In this document: positions 11,590 through 20,612 of the stretch, piece after piece
Layout: every line of letters begins with the position of its first letter
Numbering within the stretch: position 1 is the first letter of the stretch
Assembly (NCBI GenBank): GCA_027490925.1
Contig: JAIXXF010000038.1
Span: 1 to 64,000, forward strand
DNA length: 64,000 nucleotides
Reading direction: 5' to 3'
Source: Comamonadaceae bacterium
GTDB taxonomy: Bacteria > Pseudomonadota > Gammaproteobacteria > Burkholderiales > Burkholderiaceae_C
Notes under the pieces: model-generated
Database searches by the model: none
What the model saw: only the letters and a program-made list of their open reading frames with translations
What the model was told of the DNA's origin: nothing
Translations under genes and position numbers: made by a program

Positions 11590-11598
11590 TTGTGTAGC
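11582..11598. promoter_or_regulatory. Palindrome GCTAC-N7-GTAGC, copy 2 (operator candidate)
   Basis: Perfect inverted repeat GCTACATTTTGTGTAGC overlapping the -10 candidate TACATT (11584-11589). Extending one base each side (CGCTAC/GTAGCG) the match still holds. Same spacing and arms as the copy at 11551. Confidence 0.5.
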
Positions 11599-11630
11599 GA
11601 ACAGCGAACCGACCCCAGAGGAGTACAAAA

Positions 11631-11945
11631 ATGAGCGCCAAAGAAAACGCCGCCATCAGCCAACTGCTGTCCCTGCTTGAATCCCGATACGCCCTGCGGG
11701 TGTTATGGGCCCTGAAGGACGGCCACCCCCAGACTTTCCGACTGTTGCAGGACAGCGTGGGCGGCATCACGCCCAACACGCTGAACACCCGCATCAAAGA
11801 ATTGCGCGAGGCAGGCCTGCTCCAGCACGGCAGCGACGGTTACCTCGTCACCGCCAGCGGCGCCGATTTACTCAAGCGTCTGAGCGATGTGCAGGCATTC
11901 GCCACCAAGTGGGCAGCCGGCCAGGCAAAACGACCTGCGAAATGA
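11631..11945 (+). CDS. HxlR/MarR-like winged-helix transcriptional regulator
   Basis: Small DNA-binding protein of 104 residues, the usual size of HxlR regulators. The family pattern is visible throughout: SRYALRVLWALKDGHPQTFRLLQDSVGGITPNTLNTRIKELREAGLLQHGSDGYLVTASGADLLKRL, with the recognition helix at ITPNTLNTRIKELREAGL (about residues 45-62) and the wing after it. There is no additional sensor domain and no cysteine, so redox sensing of the HypR kind is unlikely. The start has a good Shine-Dalgarno site (GAGGAG, 9 bases upstream). Two 17-bp palindromes overlie its promoter, suggesting it represses itself. Its other targets are not obvious; the neighbouring hydrolase is on the same strand upstream. 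Confidence 0.8.
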   Translation: MSAKENAAISQLLSLLESRYALRVLWALKDGHPQTFRLLQDSVGGITPNTLNTRIKELREAGLLQHGSDGYLVTASGADLLKRLSDVQAFATKWAAGQAKRPAK

Positions 11946-12093
11946 CGACCCAACCCCGGATGGGGCAGCGCCCTGCGGTCGTGACGGCCTGGTGGCACCC
12001 ATGATGCCCTGCCGGGAGCCGCTGGCATAATCCGCGACCAACTGCGGGCCAGCTCGACGCGCCCCAGCCTCCGACCACCGACAGAAAGTCCCC

Positions 12094-12444
12094 ATGATCA
12101 CCACCCCCTCCGGCCTGCGCTACGAAGACACCGAATTGGGCACGGGCGAGACCGCCCAAGCTGGCCACAACGTGGCGGTGCATTACACCGGCTGGCTATA
12201 CAACGACGGCCAAACCGGCGCGATGTTCGATTCCAGCGTGAAGCGCGGGCCGTTTGAGTTCTCTTTGGGCGCTGGAATGGTCATCCGAGGCTGGGACGAA
12301 GGCGTTGCCGGCATGAAAGTGGGTGGCAAGCGCACCTTGATCATCCCTGCCGAACTGGGCTACGGCGCGCGCGGCGCAGGCGGCGTGATCCCTCCGAATG
12401 CCACTCTGAAGTTCGACGTGGAACTCCTCGGCACCAGCGCCTGA
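12094..12444 (+). CDS. FKBP-type peptidyl-prolyl cis-trans isomerase
   Basis: Single-domain FKBP of 116 residues that speeds proline isomerisation during folding. The complete fold is present without signal peptide: TPSGLRYEDTELGTGETAQAGHNVAVHYTGWLYNDG, FDSSVKRGPFEFSLGAGMVIRGWDEGVAGMKVGGKRTLIIPAELGYGARGAGGVIPPNATLKFDVELL. The active-site residues Tyr (HYTG), Asp (FDSS), the VIRGWD Trp and the Tyr of GYGARG are all kept. It is cytoplasmic, unlike the periplasmic FkpA. A GAAAG Shine-Dalgarno site precedes the ATG. Position next to grpE-dnaK suggests a folding-related neighbourhood. Confidence 0.92.
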   Translation: MITTPSGLRYEDTELGTGETAQAGHNVAVHYTGWLYNDGQTGAMFDSSVKRGPFEFSLGAGMVIRGWDEGVAGMKVGGKRTLIIPAELGYGARGAGGVIPPNATLKFDVELLGTSA

Positions 12445-12590
12445 GTCGCTGGCGGCTGCGGCTGCGGCCGGCCCCAGGCAAGCACCATGAACCGGGACTG
12501 TGCCCGTCCCGCAGACCACTGGGCGCGCGTAAGGTGCCGCATTAGCGACACCTCAGTCACCATTTTTTGTGGCGGTCATCGGTCGCAGCG

Positions 12591-12619
12591 CCTTGAAAAG
12601 CCGCCATCGCTCCCCAAGT
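12591..12619 (+). promoter_or_regulatory. Sigma32 heat-shock promoter of grpE
   Basis: CTTGAAA (12592-12598), 13-base spacer, CCCCAAGT (12612-12619), close to the sigma32 consensus CTTGAAA-N11-16-CCCCATNT. A GTG at 12618 would fall inside the promoter, which argues that translation starts at the ATG at 12654. Confidence 0.75.
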
Positions 12620-12653
12620 GCGTGCCTGCCGAGGCACTGATCACAGCAACGAC

Positions 12654-13229
12654 ATGACCCACCCACACCCACAGACCCCTGAGACCCCCCACGAGGGGGA
12701 CCCTGACGCCAGCCATTCCTCCGACGTCGGCCAAGCCATGCTGGAGGCGGACGCGCTGGCCCAAGCGCAGGCTGAAATCGCGACGCTGCAAGCCAAGTGC
12801 AGTGAGCTGTCGGACCAATACCTGCGTGCCCGCGCCGAGGCGGACAACGCCCGACGCCGCGCCGAAGACGACATCTCCAAAGCGAGAAAGTTCGCCCTTG
12901 AGGGCTTTGCCGAAAGCCTGCTCCCAGTGATGGACAGCCTTGAGGCGGGGCTGGCCATCCAAGATGTGAAGCCCGAGCAACTGCGGGAAGGCGCGGAAGC
13001 GACCCTTAGACAATTGAAGTCGGCGCTGGAGCGCAACCGGGTGGTGGCGATCGACCCGACCACCGGCGCCAAGTTCGACCCCCACCAACACCAAGCGATC
13101 AGCGTGGTGCCAGTGCCCGCAGGAACCCAGCAAGACCCCAACACCATCGTGAGCGTGTTGCAAAAAGGCTATTTGATCGCGGACCGTGTGCTTCGGCCGG
13201 CTTTGGTCACGGTGTCCGCGCCGGCTTGA
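12654..13229 (+). CDS. grpE: Nucleotide exchange factor GrpE
   Basis: Exchange factor that releases ADP from DnaK. Of 191 residues, the first 35 are a polar tail rich in Pro, Asp and His, followed by the long dimerising coiled coil ([61 protein letters not shown]) and the beta-sheet head with the family signature [50 protein letters not shown]. Start chosen at 12654 because the in-frame GTG at 12618 lies in the -10 of a sigma32 promoter. dnaK follows after 147 bases with its own heat-shock promoter. Confidence 0.96.
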   Translation: MTHPHPQTPETPHEGDPDASHSSDVGQAMLEADALAQAQAEIATLQAKCSELSDQYLRARAEADNARRRAEDDISKARKFALEGFAESLLPVMDSLEAGLAIQDVKPEQLREGAEATLRQLKSALERNRVVAIDPTTGAKFDPHQHQAISVVPVPAGTQQDPNTIVSVLQKGYLIADRVLRPALVTVSAPA

Positions 13230-13260
13230 TACGGCGCCAACCCACCACCCTGGTCATCAG

Positions 13261-13290
13261 GCCTTGAAAAGCCACACCTTATCCACACGT
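13261..13290 (+). promoter_or_regulatory. Sigma32-like promoter of dnaK
   Basis: CTTGAAA (13263-13269), 13 bases, then CCACACGT (13283-13290), which matches 5 of the 7 specified positions of the sigma32 -10. The 13-base string GCCTTGAAAAGCC at 13261 is identical to that upstream of grpE at 12590. No CIRCE element is visible. Confidence 0.6.
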
Positions 13291-13376
13291 AACCACCATT
13301 GAATCCACAGGGTTCCTATCACTCGGGCGGTCGTCGCCCCGGCGATTGAACCCGGTCAAAACATCAGGAGAAAACC

Positions 13377-15332
13377 ATGGGAAGAATCATCGGCATCGAC
13401 CTCGGAACCACCAACAGTTGCGTCTCCGTGATGGAAGGCAACACGCCCCGCGTCATTGAAAACTCCGAAGGTGCACGCACGACGCCATCTATCATCGCCT
13501 ACCAAGAAGACGGTGAAGTGCTGGTCGGTGCGTCCGCCAAGCGCCAGGCGGTGACCAACCCCAACAACACGCTGTACGCCGTCAAACGGTTGATCGGCCG
13601 TAAATTTGCAGAAAAAGAGGTGCAGAAGGACATCGACCTCATGCCCTACAAGATCGTCGCGGCCGACAACGGCGACGCCTGGGTGGAAGTGCGTGGCAAG
13701 AAAATTTCGGCGCAGCAGGTCTCTGCCGACGTGCTGCGCAAGATGAAAAAAACCGCTGAAGACTACCTGGGCGAGCCGGTGACCGAGGCCGTGATCACGG
13801 TGCCTGCCTATTTCAACGACGCACAGCGCCAAGCCACGAAAGACGCGGGCCGCATCGCAGGCCTGGAAGTCAAGCGCATCATCAATGAGCCCACCGCTGC
13901 TGCACTGGCCTTTGGCCTGGACAAGCAAGAAAAAGGCGACCGCAAAATCGCCGTGTACGACTTGGGCGGCGGCACCTTTGACGTCTCCATCATCGAAATC
14001 GCTGACGTGGATGGAGAGAAACAATTCGAGGTGCTTTCTACAAACGGCGACACGTTCTTGGGTGGTGAAGACTTCGACCAGCGCATCATTGACCACATCA
14101 TTGGTGAGTTCAAGAAGGAACAAGGCGTTGACCTCTCCAAGGACGTGCTGGCTTTGCAGCGCCTGAAAGAGGCCGCCGAGAAAGCCAAGATCGAACTGTC
14201 CAACAGCGCGCAAACCGACATCAACCTGCCCTACATCACGGCCGACGCGACGGGTCCGAAGCACCTGAACATCAAGATGACGCGCGCCAAACTGGAAAGC
14301 CTGGTGGACGAGTTGATCGAACGCACCATCGCGCCATGCCGTGTGGCCATCAAGGACGCTGGCGTGAGCGTGGGCGACATCCACGACGTCATCCTGGTTG
14401 GCGGTATGACACGCATGCCCAAGGTGCAGGACAAGGTCAAAGAGTTTTTTGGCAAAGAGCCCCGCAAGGACGTCAACCCCGATGAAGCCGTGGCCGTGGG
14501 CGCAGCGATCCAGGGTCAAGTGCTCTCGGGCGACCGCAAAGACGTGCTGCTGCTGGACGTGACCCCACTGTCTCTGGGCATCGAGACCATGGGCGGCGTG
14601 ATGACCAAGATGATCGCGAAGAACACGACCATCCCGACCAAGTTCGCGCAGACCTTCTCCACCGCCGACGACAACCAGCCGGCAGTGACCATCAAGGTCT
14701 TCCAGGGTGAGCGCGAGATCGCTGCGGGCAACAAAATGCTGGGCGAGTTCAACCTTGAGGGCATCCCGCCCGCACCGCGCGGCACGCCGCAGATCGAAGT
14801 GTCGTTCGACATCGACGCCAACGGCATTCTGCACGTGGGCGCCAAGGACAAGGGCACTGGTAAAGAGAACAAGATCACCATCAAGGCCAGCTCAGGTTTG
14901 AGCGAAGCCGAGATCCAGCAGATGGTGAAGGACGCAGAACTCAACGCCGCTGACGACAAAAAGAAGCTCGAATTGGTGCAGGCCCGCAATTCGGCCGAGG
15001 CCAGCGCCCACAGCGTCAAGAAAAGCTTGGTCGACTACGGCGACAAACTCGAAGCCGGCGAGAAGGAAAAAATCGAGGCGGCCCTCAAGGACGTCGAAGA
15101 GGCGCTCAAGAGCGACAACAAGGACGACATTGAGGCCAAAGCCAACGCTCTGCTGACCGTGAGCCAAAAACTCGGCGAGAAGATGTATGCCGAGGCGCAG
15201 GCCGAACAAGCCGCGCAAGCCGCGGCTGCGGGCCCGGCTGGCACGGGCAATGCGGGCACCGCCGCCCCAGAAAAGAAGGTGGACGACGACAACATCGTGG
15301 ACGCCGAAGTCAAGGAAGTCAAAAAAAGCTGA
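13377..15332 (+). CDS. dnaK: Chaperone protein DnaK (Hsp70)
   Basis: ATP-dependent Hsp70 chaperone of 651 residues. The nucleotide-binding domain starts [21 protein letters not shown] (phosphate 1 motif) and contains [54 protein letters not shown] and [14 protein letters not shown]. The interdomain linker and substrate-binding domain begin at [19 protein letters not shown]. The helical lid and an Ala/Gly-rich tail end in the conserved [19 protein letters not shown], similar to the usual EEV(K)D-type ending. A GGAG Shine-Dalgarno site lies 8 bases before ATG. Works with GrpE and DnaJ encoded on either side. Confidence 0.98.
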   Translation: MGRIIGIDLGTTNSCVSVMEGNTPRVIENSEGARTTPSIIAYQEDGEVLVGASAKRQAVTNPNNTLYAVKRLIGRKFAEKEVQKDIDLMPYKIVAADNGDAWVEVRGKKISAQQVSADVLRKMKKTAEDYLGEPVTEAVITVPAYFNDAQRQATKDAGRIAGLEVKRIINEPTAAALAFGLDKQEKGDRKIAVYDLGGGTFDVSIIEIADVDGEKQFEVLSTNGDTFLGGEDFDQRIIDHIIGEFKKEQGVDLSKDVLALQRLKEAAEKAKIELSNSAQTDINLPYITADATGPKHLNIKMTRAKLESLVDELIERTIAPCRVAIKDAGVSVGDIHDVILVGGMTRMPKVQDKVKEFFGKEPRKDVNPDEAVAVGAAIQGQVLSGDRKDVLLLDVTPLSLGIETMGGVMTKMIAKNTTIPTKFAQTFSTADDNQPAVTIKVFQGEREIAAGNKMLGEFNLEGIPPAPRGTPQIEVSFDIDANGILHVGAKDKGTGKENKITIKASSGLSEAEIQQMVKDAELNAADDKKKLELVQARNSAEASAHSVKKSLVDYGDKLEAGEKEKIEAALKDVEEALKSDNKDDIEAKANALLTVSQKLGEKMYAEAQAEQAAQAAAAGPAGTGNAGTAAPEKKVDDDNIVDAEVKEVKKS

Positions 15333-15469
15333 GACCAGCGTCTCATCACCCCATTGCCCGCCAATGACCTTGGCGTGACCCGGCGGAATCATGACCAGAC
15401 ACCTCTGGCGTGCATTCCGCCTTGTCACTTTCGGGCGGACCGTATCCAACGACCCAACACCGCATTCCC

Positions 15470-16606
15470 ATGGCCAAACGAGACTACTACGAAGCACTCG
15501 GCGTTCCCAAGAACGCCAGTGAAGAAGAGATCAAAAAGGCGTACCGCAAACTGGCGATGAAGTACCACCCTGACCGCAATCAGGGCGAGGCTTCCAAGGT
15601 GGCGGAGGAAAAGTTCAAGGAAGCCAAAGAGGCCTACGAGATGCTGTCCGACGCCCAAAAGCGCGCCGCATACGACCAATACGGCCACGCGGGGGTGGAC
15701 CCCAACATGCGCGGGGGTGGCGGCGGTCCTGAAGGCTTTGGCGGTTTCTCCGAGGCATTTGGCGACATCTTTGGTGACATCTTTGGTGGCCAGCGGGGCC
15801 AGCAGCGGGGCGGGCGCCAGGTCTACCGTGGCTCAGACCTGAGCTACGCGATGGAAATCACGCTGGAAGACGCGGCGCGCGGCAAAGAAGCACAGATCCG
15901 TATCCCCAGTTGGGACGACTGCAACACCTGCCATGGCACCGGCGCCAAGCCAGGCACGAGCGCCAAAACCTGCGGCACCTGCAACGGCAGCGGTACGGTG
16001 CAGATGCGCCAGGGATTCTTTAGCGTGCAACAGACCTGCCCGCACTGCCGGGGGACTGGCAAGATCATCCCCGACCCATGCGGCGCTTGCCACGGACAAG
16101 GCAAAGTCAAGAACAACAAAACGCTGGAGGTCAAGATCCCGGCGGGCATCGACGACGGCATGCGCATTCGCAGCGCCGGCAATGGCGAGCCCGGAACCAA
16201 TGGCGGCCCACCGGGTGACCTGTACATCGAAATTCGGCTGAAGAAGCACGACATCTTCGAGCGCGACGGCGACGACCTGCACTGCACAGTGCCAGTGGAT
16301 ATGCCCACGGCGGCGCTCGGTGGTGAGATCGACGTCCCCACCCTCGGCGGCAAAGCCAGCATCGACATTCCAGAAGGCACCCAGAACGGCAAAACCTTCC
16401 GTCTGCGCGGCAAGGGCGTTAAGGGGGTGCGGTCGAGCTACCCCGGCGATCTGTATTGCCACATTTCGGTGGAGACGCCGGTCAAACTCAACGACCACCA
16501 ACGCCAGTTGCTCCGCGACCTGAGCGACTCGCTCAAGTCGGGCGGCATGAAGCACAGCCCCAACGAAAAAGGCTGGTTCGAAAAAGCCAAGGAATTCTTC
16601 CGCTGA
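15470..16606 (+). CDS. dnaJ: Chaperone protein DnaJ (Hsp40)
   Basis: Class I J-protein of 378 residues that delivers clients to DnaK and stimulates its ATPase. It has the N-terminal J domain with HPD motif ([11 protein letters not shown]), a Gly/Phe-rich linker ([26 protein letters not shown]), four zinc-finger repeats of CxxCxGxG ([42 protein letters not shown]), and the C-terminal substrate-binding beta domains. The ATG at 15470 gives [17 protein letters not shown]; an in-frame start 60 bases earlier adds a non-family extension. The 137-base gap after dnaK contains CCCCATTG (15349) without a convincing sigma32 -35, so expression may rely on readthrough. Confidence 0.98.
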   Translation: MAKRDYYEALGVPKNASEEEIKKAYRKLAMKYHPDRNQGEASKVAEEKFKEAKEAYEMLSDAQKRAAYDQYGHAGVDPNMRGGGGGPEGFGGFSEAFGDIFGDIFGGQRGQQRGGRQVYRGSDLSYAMEITLEDAARGKEAQIRIPSWDDCNTCHGTGAKPGTSAKTCGTCNGSGTVQMRQGFFSVQQTCPHCRGTGKIIPDPCGACHGQGKVKNNKTLEVKIPAGIDDGMRIRSAGNGEPGTNGGPPGDLYIEIRLKKHDIFERDGDDLHCTVPVDMPTAALGGEIDVPTLGGKASIDIPEGTQNGKTFRLRGKGVKGVRSSYPGDLYCHISVETPVKLNDHQRQLLRDLSDSLKSGGMKHSPNEKGWFEKAKEFFR

Positions 16607-16641
16607 AAGGCCGCCCAGCAAACCAGCCCCTACGGTACGCC

Positions 16642-17115
16642 ATGAAGACCGCCATCGAGATCAAGATCCTGGACCCCCGGCTACACACCTGGGGCTTACC
16701 GCAATACCAGACGGCGCTGTCGGCAGCGGTCGACTTGATGGCCTGCATCGACGACCCGATCACGCTCGCGCCCCAGGCGCCTGCAGTGCTGATCCCCACC
16801 GGCATCGCGATGCACATGGATTCGGCCGACTTGTGTGCAGTGATCCTGCCACGCTCGGGCCTTGGCCATAAAAAAGGGCTGGTGCTGGGAAACAGTGCTG
16901 GTCTGATCGACGCCGACTACACCGCCCAGTGCTACATCAGCGCCTGGAACCGCAACCCTAGCGGCACGGGGCAGGACATCGTGATCGCCCCCGGCGAGCG
17001 CATCGCCCAAATGGTGTTTCTGCCCATCATCCGCCCCACCTTCCAGGTGGTGGAGACATTCAGCGCCAGCTCAGCCCGGGGTGAAGGCGGCTTCGGCTCC
17101 ACCGGCACCCGCTGA
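16642..17115 (+). CDS. dut: Deoxyuridine 5'-triphosphate nucleotidohydrolase (dUTPase)
   Basis: Trimeric dUTPase that hydrolyses dUTP to dUMP and keeps uracil out of DNA. Family motifs are present in 157 residues: PRSGLGHKKGLVLGNSAGLIDADYTAQ (motifs 2-3), GERIAQMVFLPI (motif 4) and GEGGFGSTGT (motif 5, the Phe arm that closes over the nucleotide). Two positions deviate from the E. coli type: motif 1 reads AAVDL instead of AGLDL, and the Gly after the conserved Tyr in DYxG is Ala (DYTAQ). The catalytic Asp and Tyr are kept, so activity is likely. It starts 35 bases after dnaJ and may be cotranscribed. Confidence 0.93.
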   Translation: MKTAIEIKILDPRLHTWGLPQYQTALSAAVDLMACIDDPITLAPQAPAVLIPTGIAMHMDSADLCAVILPRSGLGHKKGLVLGNSAGLIDADYTAQCYISAWNRNPSGTGQDIVIAPGERIAQMVFLPIIRPTFQVVETFSASSARGEGGFGSTGTR

Positions 17116-17425
17116 TCGCACGGCTGGCCTTTCTGCACATGGCTCGGTGGGCGCCATCGTTGGCCGCGCGATGTGGCGCCTGGGACAGCCGAGCGCCACA
17201 CCGTTCTCACGGCGGTGCCGCATCGGCCGCACAGTGGCGCTTTGTTGCAGGTCAAGCCCCAACGGCGGGTAACCTTTGGCATAGGGGGTCTCAGCTCGCG
17301 GCGCGAGTGGCTTGCGATGTCGGGATACCCGTGGTGACTTACCCAATGGCTGAGGCTGCGTGACATTGGCGGCTGGGGCGGACGCGCCAGCGGGTCCGCG
17401 TTCATGCGGTGTGTGAAAAGCCCGT
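17116..17425. other. Intergenic region between dut and PF10118 gene (convergent)
   Basis: 310 bases between two converging genes. A terminator pair would be expected, but I find only short GC-rich inverted repeats (for example CTCGCGGCGCGAG near 17293) without T-tracts, and no convincing coding or RNA gene. Confidence 0.4.
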
Positions 17426-18367
17426 TCAAGCGGGTGTCGTCATGGCTGGAGGCTGAGTGGGTGTTGGTTTGACCCAATGGCCCCCGTGGGCGGCGGCTCG
17501 GGCCGCGGGCGACTGTTGGAGGTAGGCGAGTGCTTGTTGGGTCGAGCCTTCATGGCCAGGCGAGTACCCCGGCTTGAAAAATCGCGCGGCCGATTTCAGC
17601 GTGTCCCACAGGGACGGCAAACAGCCGCGCCGCGCCCCTTGCGCCCAAGTGCGGAACAAACCCATGGGCTTGCCCGCGTTGGGGTCGCGGCGGTACATGA
17701 AGCGGGTGCCGAGCGAGGTGGTCACCAACAGCAACGGGATGACACAGGCCATGTGCAAGCAACGGCCCAGGTAGCCACCCCCGAAGTGGCGGTAAAGGTC
17801 GTACGCCACAGTGCGGTGCTCCACCTCTTCGGCGCCGTGCCAGCGCAGCAGGTCCAGCATCACCGGGTCGGTGCCCGCCTGGTCCAGCGCAGGCGCATTG
17901 AGCACCCAGTTGCCAAGGTAGCCGAAAAAATGCTCCAACGCGGCGATGATGCCGAGCCGCTGGCGCAGCCAGAAACGGGACTTTCCACCCCACGGCAACC
18001 CCCAGGGCCGATCGCCCAGCCAGCGGTTGAGGGACCAGTCCAGCACACGGGTGAACGGCGCGGTGTCAATGCCGTGTCGCTGGTAGTAATGCCTGAGCAC
18101 ACCGCCGTGCGAGCGGGAGTGCAGCGCTTCTTGACGCAAAAAGCCTTCGGCGTCGTCTCGCAGCGCGGGGTCGGTGATCAGGGGCAGCGCCTTGTTGTAG
18201 ACGCGGCAAAACCACATTTCTCCAGCAGGAAACATCAAATTCAGCGTGTTCATCACGTGAGTACTGGCCGGATCGCCCGGTACCCACTGGATGGGGGTGT
18301 GGCTGAAGTCGAAACGCACGTGGCGCGGCAAGATGCGGTGGCGGACGTCGGCGTCGGTGGGGTTCAT
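17426..18367 (-). CDS. PF10118-family metal-dependent hydrolase-like protein
   Basis: 313-residue protein of the uncharacterised 'predicted metal-dependent hydrolase' family (PF10118, COG3687), which has a ferritin-like helical arrangement of Glu/His ligands. Candidate ligands are EMWFCRVYN (about residue 51), RQEALHSRSHGGV (about 79-90, the ExxxH pair) and WHGAEEVEHRTVAYDLYRH (about 180). Two hydrophobic stretches near residue 205 (CVIPLLLVTTSLG) suggest membrane association. It lies 100 bases downstream of the hydrolase-SDR fusion on the same strand and probably shares its mRNA. A paralogue sits at 41012. Function unproven; family members often sit beside lipid or hydrocarbon oxidation genes. 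Confidence 0.8.
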   Translation of the reverse strand: MNPTDADVRHRILPRHVRFDFSHTPIQWVPGDPASTHVMNTLNLMFPAGEMWFCRVYNKALPLITDPALRDDAEGFLRQEALHSRSHGGVLRHYYQRHGIDTAPFTRVLDWSLNRWLGDRPWGLPWGGKSRFWLRQRLGIIAALEHFFGYLGNWVLNAPALDQAGTDPVMLDLLRWHGAEEVEHRTVAYDLYRHFGGGYLGRCLHMACVIPLLLVTTSLGTRFMYRRDPNAGKPMGLFRTWAQGARRGCLPSLWDTLKSAARFFKPGYSPGHEGSTQQALAYLQQSPAARAAAHGGHWVKPTPTQPPAMTTPA

Positions 18368-18467
18368 GACCAGATCCTTGTGTCAGGGTCAACGGGGTAT
18401 TGGGGTAACACGGTGATGGGTTGAGAGGAACAACGGCCCTGTGGCTGAAAAGATCGGACGGCGGGTG

Positions 18468-20363
18468 TCAAATCATCTCGACCCGAGCGATCCGCCGGGA
18501 CAGCCAGGGCAGTGCGCGCCAGGTGAAGCGCGCGGCGTGGGCTTCCACGCCCACCATCACCTGCGGCAGGTTCTTCTGGATCGCACGCACCATGGCTTTG
18601 GCAACTGTCTCCGGTTGCAAGCCGCGCATTTTGTACAACTTGGAAGCATGGGCCCGCTTGGCCGCCTGCACCTCGGCGCTGACGCCCACGTGCTCCGTCG
18701 CGGCCATGATGCCGGTTTCGGCGAAACCAGGGCACACGGCGCTGACGCCAATGCGGTGTGGCGCGAATTCGCCGCGCAGGCTTTCGCTCAGCATCAACAC
18801 CGCGGCCTTGGTGGTGGCGTAGGCGGGCATGCTGCGCGACGGCGCGAATGCCGCCGCCGATACGGTGTTGACCATGTGGCCACCGCGCCCATGGGCTACC
18901 ATCTGTTGGCCGAAGAACCGGGCGCCGTAAATGACACCCCACAAGTTGATGGCCACGATGCGCTGCCAAGCGGGGATGTCGGTCTGTAGCATGCCGCCCG
19001 CCATGCCGATGCCAGCGTTGTTCACCACAATGTCGGCACCACCCCAGTCGCGTTGCACCCGGTCGGCCAACGCCTGCATCTGCGCCGCGCTGCCCACATC
19101 CACCTGCTCCGCCACCGCGTCGCGGCCGATGGACAAGACCAATTCAGCGGTGTGCGCAGCGGTCTCGGCATTGATGTCCACAGCCACCACATGGGCACCC
19201 TCCGCTGCCAGCGCCAGCGCGACGCAGCGACCGATGCCACTGCCAGCGCCGGTGACGACCGCCACCTGTCCGCTGAAGGGCAAATGTGGACCCTTGAGCC
19301 AAGTGCGTCGCAGGTGGCCCGGCATTGGCCGACCGTCGGGCCGCTGGCCATTGGCGTTCAGGCCGCCCTCGGTGAACTGGACGAACTCCCGGACCATCTG
19401 CGCCATCAGCACGGGCTTTTGCAGCGGCAGCCAGTGCCCGGCCCGCACCTCTCGCCGCCAATGCAACGGCACCCACTGGCCCAGGTCGTTTGACAGGTGG
19501 GGGCTGACGTAGTGGTCACCCAACGTCACCAACGTCTGCACCGGCGCGTGGGCCACCCGCGCCTGCGGCTTGAACAAACGGCCGATGAAGTTCGCGCGGT
19601 AGAGCTGCACACCGTTCACACCGTCGCGGGTTTGGGTGGCGGTGGGTTGGGCGTGGGTGTTTTCAAGACGCCGCAAGATGGCGGGCCAGGCTCGACCCAA
19701 ACCCAGACGCCACAGCAGCGCGGGCATCACAGGCAGATGGAAGAAGTAGATGTACCAAGAGCGAAGCAGCTGCAGCAGTGTCGCTTTCAGGCGGGCCGGC
19801 GACGGGCGGCCCATTCGCGACCGCATCCAGTGGCCGACGTGGTCCAGACACGGTCCAGCGCAGCTGGTGAACGAAGCGATGCGCCCGGCCAAGCGGGCGT
19901 CGCTGACGGACTCCCAACTTTGGATCGACCCCCAGTCGTGGGCGACCAGGTGCACCGGCGCCAGGGGGCTGACATGGTCAATCACCGTTTCAAGGTCCTG
20001 TGACAAGCGCGCCAAGCGGTACCCTGCCATGCCGCCGGGGGCGGTGGACTCGCCGGCGCCCCGCACGTCGTAGGCCACCACGTGGAAGTCTTTCGCCAAA
20101 TCGGCTGCCACTGCGTGCCACACCTCGCTGCTGTCGGGGTAGCCATGCACCAACACCACGGTGGGCTGGCCCACAGTGCCCCAGACCTTGCACGCGAGCC
20201 GGACACCGTCGTCGGTGGTCACTGTGAAGCGGCGGTCAGGCAAACGGGCCAGCGACGAAGCCGAGGCCGCATTCGGCTCGGTGCCGCTGGGGGTGAGCGG
20301 TTGAATCAAGGGAGACGGTTGCGGCTCTTGGGGGCCCCGATGTCGGACCATGCTCTGGTTCAT
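18468..20363 (-). CDS. Bifunctional alpha/beta hydrolase - short-chain dehydrogenase fusion
   Basis: 631-residue two-domain enzyme. Residues about 45-325 form an alpha/beta hydrolase with VVLVHGYPDSSEVW and the nucleophile elbow LVAHDWGSIQSW; the nucleophile is Asp, as in epoxide hydrolases and haloalkane dehalogenases, not Ser. Residues about 365-610 are a short-chain dehydrogenase: VAVVTGAGSGIG for the dinucleotide, NNAGIG, catalytic Ser (NTVSAAAFAPS) and YATTK. Such a pairing could open an epoxide or ester and oxidise the resulting alcohol; that is inference. The ATG at 20363 follows a GAAAGGG Shine-Dalgarno stretch; an upstream in-frame ATG at 20432 is less likely. Divergent from a MerR-type regulator. 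Confidence 0.85.
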   Translation of the reverse strand: MNQSMVRHRGPQEPQPSPLIQPLTPSGTEPNAASASSLARLPDRRFTVTTDDGVRLACKVWGTVGQPTVVLVHGYPDSSEVWHAVAADLAKDFHVVAYDVRGAGESTAPGGMAGYRLARLSQDLETVIDHVSPLAPVHLVAHDWGSIQSWESVSDARLAGRIASFTSCAGPCLDHVGHWMRSRMGRPSPARLKATLLQLLRSWYIYFFHLPVMPALLWRLGLGRAWPAILRRLENTHAQPTATQTRDGVNGVQLYRANFIGRLFKPQARVAHAPVQTLVTLGDHYVSPHLSNDLGQWVPLHWRREVRAGHWLPLQKPVLMAQMVREFVQFTEGGLNANGQRPDGRPMPGHLRRTWLKGPHLPFSGQVAVVTGAGSGIGRCVALALAAEGAHVVAVDINAETAAHTAELVLSIGRDAVAEQVDVGSAAQMQALADRVQRDWGGADIVVNNAGIGMAGGMLQTDIPAWQRIVAINLWGVIYGARFFGQQMVAHGRGGHMVNTVSAAAFAPSRSMPAYATTKAAVLMLSESLRGEFAPHRIGVSAVCPGFAETGIMAATEHVGVSAEVQAAKRAHASKLYKMRGLQPETVAKAMVRAIQKNLPQVMVGVEAHAARFTWRALPWLSRRIARVEMI

Positions 20364-20612
20364 CGTCTGCGCCCTTTCAGAGAGTTGGGTGGGTTCGCGC
20401 GGCGATGAGTTAACCCACGCGCAATGTGCCATTGATCGATGTCAAGATTCTGCCAACGGCTGCGCTCGGCAATCACAGGGTTTCTACCAAGTCGGGCAAC
20501 CACCGCCGTTCACCCTTACCGCACAGTGGTTCCAGCGGACGAACCGCATAATCCGATTCGGCACTTGCCAGCCACCAACATCCGATCCAATACCTGTCGC
20601 CCACCGGCACCG
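20364..20612. promoter_or_regulatory. Divergent control region of hydrolase-SDR fusion and MerR gene
   Basis: 249 bases between the two start codons. TTGATCGATGTCAA (20432-20445) is an imperfect palindrome that carries TTGACA on the minus strand and could be a -35 for the fusion gene. No -10 at normal spacing is clear, which would fit activation by the MerR-type protein. Confidence 0.4.

Noticed and set aside
12618-12653. GTG start for grpE 12 codons earlier
   Set aside because: The GTG lies within the -10 element of a sigma32 promoter, so it would not be transcribed from it.
17116-17425. Possible RNA gene in the 310-base gap after dut
   Set aside because: No tRNA or other RNA fold and no T-tract hairpin could be recognised.
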